Both the position numbers and the translations under genes were made by a program. DNA of 64,000 nt from Stomoxys calcitrans (Eukaryota; Arthropoda; Insecta; Diptera; Muscidae). This document shows positions 59,182 through 64,000 of this stretch, piece after piece (positions within the stretch are counted from its first letter, which is position 1; the number at the start of each line of letters is the position of its first letter). Location of the stretch: NCBI RefSeq assembly GCF_963082655.1, contig NC_081555.1:24913291-24977290 (forward strand). The letters are read 5' to 3'. The notes under the pieces were generated by a model that saw nothing but the letters and a program-made list of their open reading frames with translations, ran no database searches and had not been told where the DNA came from.

Positions 59182-59225
59182 GGATTCGGAAGACTAGGAT
59201 GGACGAAGAACCTAATACGATGACA

Positions 59226-59925
59226 TGGTTTGGTTAGGTTAGGTTTAAGTGGCAGTCTGCCATTAGACTCATTTAGACGTTTTTGTCCATTGTGATACCA
59301 CAGGAAAAGAAAAAGGAAGATGCCTTCTAGTTCCTACCGTTTAACTATCCAGAGCCCTTTAAAAAACCCAATAACTTGCGAATGTTCACATCCGCTAAAT
59401 CAGACAGGTTCTCAAAGAAATGAGAACCTAAAGTGGAACTCCTTCTGACTGACAGTGCGGGAAACACACACAGATGGTGTTCTATAGTCTCTTCTTCTTC
59501 GATGTCCTCACAGCTTCTGCAAAAGTCGTAGCTGGCATCTTTCAGTCTGTCATCGTGTTTTCCGATTAGACAGTGACCTGTCATGACGGACACAATGACT
59601 GAGACATCTGTTCTAGCCAATGACAGCAAAGCAATAGACCTCTTCAAGTCTAGATTAGGCCACATAGTTTTGGAATGCTCACAGCCCCTCTTTGTGTCCA
59701 TTTATCATTCGTTATCCTTCGGGCCTGGTCCTGAAAACTTAGTTTACAGATTCCAGTATCCCTGGAATGTGTAGGGTAGTTCCTAGTCTCGCAAGCTCTT
59801 CAACTTTACAATTCCCTCGGATATATCTGTGGCCGGACACCCAGAACAGGTGAATTTTGAACTGTTCAGCCAACTCGAGAGATCTGTGACAGTCGAGGGC
59901 GATTTTTGTGCCACCATAAATAACC
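59226..59925 (-). mobile_element. RNase H LINE, 3'-terminal part
   Basis: Minus-strand reading: broken RNase H sequence (59.7-59.92 kb; SPSTVTDLSSWLNSSKFTCS), then 59701-59345 with VMTGHCLIGKHDDRLKDASY, DFCRSCEDIEEEETIEHHLC and NLSDLADVNIRKLLGFLKGS, ending in TAACC-type repeats at 59226-59242. The C-x2-C and later H/C residues look like a zinc knuckle. It is a different subfamily from the 36-kb copy. Confidence 0.8.
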
Positions 59926-61130
59926 TATTTCGGATGCTGACTGAGGAGGGATTTGAACCCGTCTACTATGCAGATGATGTTATAATACTTCTCAAGTGGT
60001 AAGGATCCGAAGCAGCTATGCAGAAGGGCCGAAAGGGCCTATGGCATATGACTGGACTACACCCAGGGGTTTCAATGTTAACCCAAAGAAGACTCAAAGA
60101 AGACGAGGAAGACGGGAGTGGGCCAATTTGACGCACCACGTTTCCTCAATGAAACGATTTCGTTATCTGAAAGGTCAAATATTTAGAAACGGTCTTGGAT
60201 AGGAAACTTAATTGGGAGTATCACATTCTGGAGAGTACTGAGAAGGCTCACAGATGTTGGGCGCTATGTAGACGGGCCGTAGGCTCGAAATGGGATGAAT
60301 CCGAGAATAGTCTACTGGCTCTACAGAAGCGTGATTAGACCAATACTTACTTATGACTCAGTAGTTTGGTGGACCACTATGGAGAAAAGGAGCAACATAA
60401 GGACCATATAACAGGTTCAGAGAACATGTTGTCTTGGCATAGGCGGAGTGATTAGGACCACGCCCACTAGGGCACTGGAGACTATTCTAGATGTCCGACC
60501 CATTGACATAGAGATTAAATGTGAGGCAGCCACTTCGGCTATGAGACTTAAGGCGATGGGAGAATGGATTGAGGATGGGAGCTGCACATACCATCGCGGT
60601 ATAATCGAGGCGATGAAAGGAAACCTGAAAGGAAGGGAAGAGGTTTCTGATCGGATACCTGAGACGGCACTTGAGGTCGAGTGCGAGGTACTACCGCCAG
60701 CGGAACTGTCTTGGACTGACGAACCCTGGTATTGCCATCTGGAAGTTCATGTTACATGAATGGATCAAAGTTAGAGAACAGAGTGGGCCTGGGGAACTAC
60801 CCAGGTACTGAGAGTTGTTTCAAATTGCCTGACCATGATACGGTCCTACAGGTGGAGATTAACATATAGTTAAGGTGTGAGGCAGCCACTGCGGCTCTGA
60901 GACTTAAGACGATGGGAGAATGGATTGAGGATGAGAGCAGCTCATATCATTGCGGTATAATCGAGGCGACGATAGGAAACCTGAAAGGAAGGGAAGAGGT
61001 TTCCGATCAGATACCTGAGATGAAACCTTAAGGTCTAATATGAGGCACTGCTGCCAGCGGCACACTCTTGGATTGACGGAACCCTGGAAGATCATGTTAC
61101 ATGGATGAATAAAAGTTAGAGGACAGGGTG
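59926..61130 (+). pseudogene. RNase H LINE fragment with duplicated linker
   Basis: It starts in the RT palm (LTEEGFEPVYYADDVIIL, 59.94 kb), then WTTPRGFNVNPKKTQ, thumb sequence, and 60448-60759 (RTTPTRALETILDVRPIDIE, KCEAATSAMRLKAMGEWIED). The linker block recurs about 355 bp later (GTGAGGCAGCCACT at 60521 and 60876). RNase H is only begun. The right side fuses to the 150-bp minisatellite at 61131. Confidence 0.8.
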
Positions 61131-62698
61131 GACTACATCTTGATATAGCCCCCATATAAACCGGTCCGCCGATTTAGGTTCTTAGGCCCATAAAAGCCAC
61201 ATTTATTATACAGTGAGTGGTACAGTGAGTTATGTTAGGCCGGTCGACATCCTTCTTCAATTTGGTACCGATCGGTCTAGATTTGGATGTAGCAGCCATA
61301 TAGACAGAACTCTCGATATAAGGTTTTGTGCCCATAATAGGCGCATTTGTTGTCCGATTTCACCGAAATTTGGGACAGTGAGTTAAGTTAGGCTCCACGA
61401 CATATTTCTGTAGTATGGTACAAATCGGTTCAGATTTAAATATAGCTGCCATATAGACCAATCTCTCGATTTAAGGTCTTAGGCCCATAAAAGGCGCATT
61501 TATTGTCCGATGTCGCCCAAATTTGGGACAGTGAGTTGTGTTTGGCCCTTCGACATTCTTCTTCAATTTGGCTTAGACATATAGACCGATCTCTCAATAT
61601 AATGTTTTGAGCCATAAAGGGCCTATTTATTCTCCGATTTCGCAGAAATTCAGCACAGTAAGTTGTATTAAGCCCATCGGTATCCTTCTGCAATTTCGTT
61701 TACATCGGTCTAGATTTGGATATAGCTGCTATATAGACCGATCTCTCGATATAAGGATTTGGGCCCATAATAGGCGCATTTGTTGTCCAATTTGGGACAT
61801 TGAGTTGCGTTAGGCTTTTCGACAACTTTCTGCAATTTGGCCCAGATCGGTCCAGATTTGGATATAGCTGCCATATAGACCAATCGCACGATTTAAGGTT
61901 TTGGGCCCATAAAAGGCTCATTTGTTGTCCGATTTTGCCAAAACTTGGGACAGTGAGTTGCGTTAGGCTTTTCGACAACTTTCTGCAATTTGGCCCAGAT
62001 CGGTCCAGATTTGGATATAGCTGCCATATATGCCAATCTCTCGATTTAGGGTCTTGGGCCTATAAAAGGCGCATTAATTATCCGATTTTACCAAAATTTG
62101 GGACAGTGAATTGTGTTAGGCCCTTCAACATCCTTCTTCAATCGGGCTCAGATCGGTTCAGATTTGAATATAGCTGCCATATAGACCGATCTTCCGATTT
62201 AAATTCTTGGCCCCATAAAGGGCGCATTTATTGCCCGATTTCCCCGAAATTTGGGACAGTTAGTTGCGTTCAAAATCTTTCCGCAATTTGGCTCAGATTT
62301 GGATATAGCTGCCATATAGACCGATCTTTCGGTTTTAAGTCTTGGCCCCAGAATAGGCACATATATAAACCGATTTTTCAGAAATTTGACACAGTGACTT
62401 GTGTTAGGCTTTTTGACATCCGTGTCGTATATGGTTCAGATCGGTCTATATTTGAAAGATGCTACCAAAAAGACCACTATTTTGTTCTACAAAATTGAAC
62501 AATGACTTGTACTTATTAGACCACTCAATATCCGTGTCGAATTTGGTCCAAATCGGATCATATTTCGATAAAGCTGCTATGGGGGCATAAATTATGCATT
62601 TTTTTTTTACCGGATTATGACGAAAGGTGGTTTACAATTTACCCGAGGTGGTGGGTATCCAAAGTTCGGCCCGACTGAAGTAAAGCCGTTTTTCTTGT
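61131..62698. mobile_element. Right part of a minisatellite-bearing element, about 150-bp units
   Basis: About eight diverged units with GCCATATAGACCGATCTCTC and TTTGGGACAGTGAGTTGCGT recur every 150 bp or so. The block ends with GGTATCCAAAGTTCGGCCCG and TTTTTCTTGTTT, the same family end as at 17208. The left edge is fused directly to a LINE fragment, so the left terminus is lost. The + strand ORF across 61800-62498 is a repeat by-product. Confidence 0.8.
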
Positions 62699-63718
62699 TT
62701 CTAAGTAATTATTTTTTTTCTTTATTAAACTTTTTTTTGTAAAAAAAATTTTATTAAAATTTTTTCTTTGGGGAAAATTTCATTAAATTTTGTCTTTGGA
62801 AAAAATTTTATTAAAATTTCCTCTTTTGTTATTTCACTTTATATTTAAAGATTTCCAATTTTGAAGGCTAAAATTGAAAATCTCGGCATCTATTTACTTA
62901 ATCGTCCATTGGTGTTATGGTAAACAAGTGACGTTTTAAATTCTTCAATATATGCAGGCAGCCACATCAAAGAAATTCCAAGACAACATTCACCTGTTTT
63001 AGATATCAAATGACTACTTTTAAGTTCCATGGTCCCATTGCCTAAGTTATTGAAATTAACATTTAGTTAAAAATCTATTCCGACTTTTGCACTTTTAAAA
63101 TCAAATAAACAAATTTCGTCATAACAAAGTAGAATTCGTACGAATTCATCTCCATTCCTCCACTTATCTGAGGGAATAGAGGTAAAGATATTCCCTCGAC
63201 TGGCTAGGTAATGTACGGGCCTCAATTTGTTTGGACGTTTTCATTATTGAGATGACGATGGCTATTAGCAAAGTGGCTCAAATATCAAAGGAAATGTTGC
63301 TTGTGGTGGCGGGTACTTTTGTTTGATGCCTTGATTGTGAAAGTCGTCAAAACTTTCGTTGTGGAAAGGCCTTCATTAAGTATTTGCAAGCAATTTTGTC
63401 ATTTAAGACAAAACAAATTGTTAATTTACAAAAACCACTTATTTTTTGTTTTTGCTACCATGTTGATGGCGTTAAAATTATGATGCGAATAGGTTTACGA
63501 GTACTTATTGTTCTTAAATATTTGGCAAGGAAATTTATTTTGGTTTGATGTTTGTCATATTGAGAAGAAAAAAAGCTTTTTAAATGTATTTTTGGTGTTT
63601 TTTGTAGAAAAATAATTTAACACACCCTGTAACACAAGGTGTTCCATATTATTTTTTCTCTTTATAACGACTGTTTCATTTTGATTTAAAAAAAATCCCT
63701 CTCTCTCTTTAATTTCAG
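62699..63718. other. Intron end before exon 2
   Basis: Unique AT-rich DNA with a short AAATTTT-like series at 62.74-62.83 kb. The last 60 bases turn pyrimidine-rich toward the acceptor. The 60-residue frame at 63301 is not convincing. Confidence 0.5.
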
Positions 63719-63766
63719 GCTTTTCACCTTTGAAAAACTTCCCTGGCAGCAGCACATGTATACCAG
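63719..63766 (+). CDS. Vsx: Probable Vsx coding exon 2 (48-bp microexon)
   Basis: A pyrimidine-rich tract (CTCTCTCTCTTTAATTTCAG) ends in AG at 63717-63718, and a CAG|GTAATT donor follows at 63767. The 48-nt exon is phase 1 to phase 1, matching exon 1. Joined to the last G of exon 1 it continues as Gly then FSPLKNFPGSSTCIPG, with no stop. Its length is a multiple of three, so it could be skipped without shifting frame. The phase match and strong splice sites are seen directly; membership in the Vsx transcript is inferred from strand, phase and position. Confidence 0.6.
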
Positions 63767-64000
63767 GTAATTACTGATAAAGAATGTTTTGAACTCTCTC
63801 TTTCTCTCTCTTTAAGGATCAAATTTCAAAATATCCCTTTAAATTAAGGGGTTTAAAAAAGCCTTATATTTCCCCTTTTGAAATATTCTGCAATCAGACA
63901 AAAGCAAGAGCAATCCCTAAAACAAAAGGATATTCGCTTTTAAGAATAGAATTCATTCACACTTTGATATTGACTCAAAATACATTAAAGACAAAATGCA
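63767..64000 (+). other. Vsx intron 2, start
   Basis: It begins GTAATT, followed by a CTCTCTTTCTCTCTCTTT tract. Nothing else is recognised up to the window edge. Confidence 0.45.

Larger units (their letters stand above)
40343..63718 (+). other. Vsx intron 1, 23.4 kb, filled with repeats
   Basis: It is bounded by GTAAGT at 40343 and TTTCAG ending at 63718. It contains two palindromic minisatellites, a degenerate short-repeat field, an RTE element, several LINE fragments, two minisatellite-bearing elements and about 5 kb of unique AT-rich DNA. Large first introns are common in fly homeobox genes. The interval depends on the exon 2 call. Confidence 0.55.

Noticed and set aside
61800..62498. 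232-residue plus-strand ORF with repeated RFGYSCHIDRS
   Set aside because: It is a by-product of the 150-bp minisatellite; the same nucleotide units are part of a mobile repeat.

Overview
This window is nuclear DNA from an insect, most likely a calyptrate (muscid-like) fly. The signs are very AT-rich non-coding DNA, GT-AG introns, a fly-type homeobox-family first exon with long poly-Gln, poly-Ala and poly-Asn runs, mariner-type MITEs, a tRNA-headed SINE, and RTE and RNase H-bearing non-LTR retrotransposons. Nothing here looks bacterial. The genus (for example Stomoxys, Musca or Haematobia) is inference; no database was searched.

Only one host gene can be supported. It is a Vsx (visual system homeobox / Chx10 class) transcription factor on the + strand. 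Coding exon 1 is at 39328-40342: ATG, an octapeptide FAIQELLGL near the N-terminus, a PTDLS motif, and a GTAAGT donor. A 48-bp exon at 63719-63766 joins it in phase. Intron 1 would therefore be 23.4 kb, and the homeodomain exons lie beyond the right edge.

Left part (1-28.7 kb): almost entirely repeats. It holds pieces of an abundant RNase H-bearing LINE, one RTE element with a nested SINE, a 4.7-kb element with inverted ends carrying about 24 copies of a 153-bp minisatellite, a 298-bp tandem repeat of unknown origin, and short MITEs. Three related copies of what looks like a promoter plus leader exon plus splice donor stand out: 11.1-11.85 kb on the minus strand, and 25.0-25.85 and 27.35-28.2 kb on the plus strand. 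Each is followed by AAATTTT-type repeats.

Middle (28.7-39.3 kb): about 3.4 kb of mostly unique DNA with GAGA tracts (29.0-32.3 kb), then SINEs, a mariner MITE, a jockey/CR1-like LINE, a mariner relative with 200-bp inverted ends, and the best-preserved copy of the RNase H LINE (36.4-38.9 kb). The Vsx leader and first exon follow.

Right part (40.3-63.7 kb, Vsx intron 1): two striking minisatellites built of back-to-back palindromes. One is a 31-bp unit with about 64 copies at 40.56-42.53 kb. The other is a 41-bp unit with 64 copies at 48.44-51.06 kb and no length change. The rest holds an RTE element lacking its RT palm, more LINE pieces, a 4.7-kb field of degenerate short repeats interrupted by a compact hairpin-ended element, a second minisatellite-bearing repeat (61.1-62.7 kb), and a few kilobases of unique intron. 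I see no new defence or enzymatic system. The most unusual content is the paired palindromic minisatellites inside a developmental regulator's intron and the triplicated leader exon.
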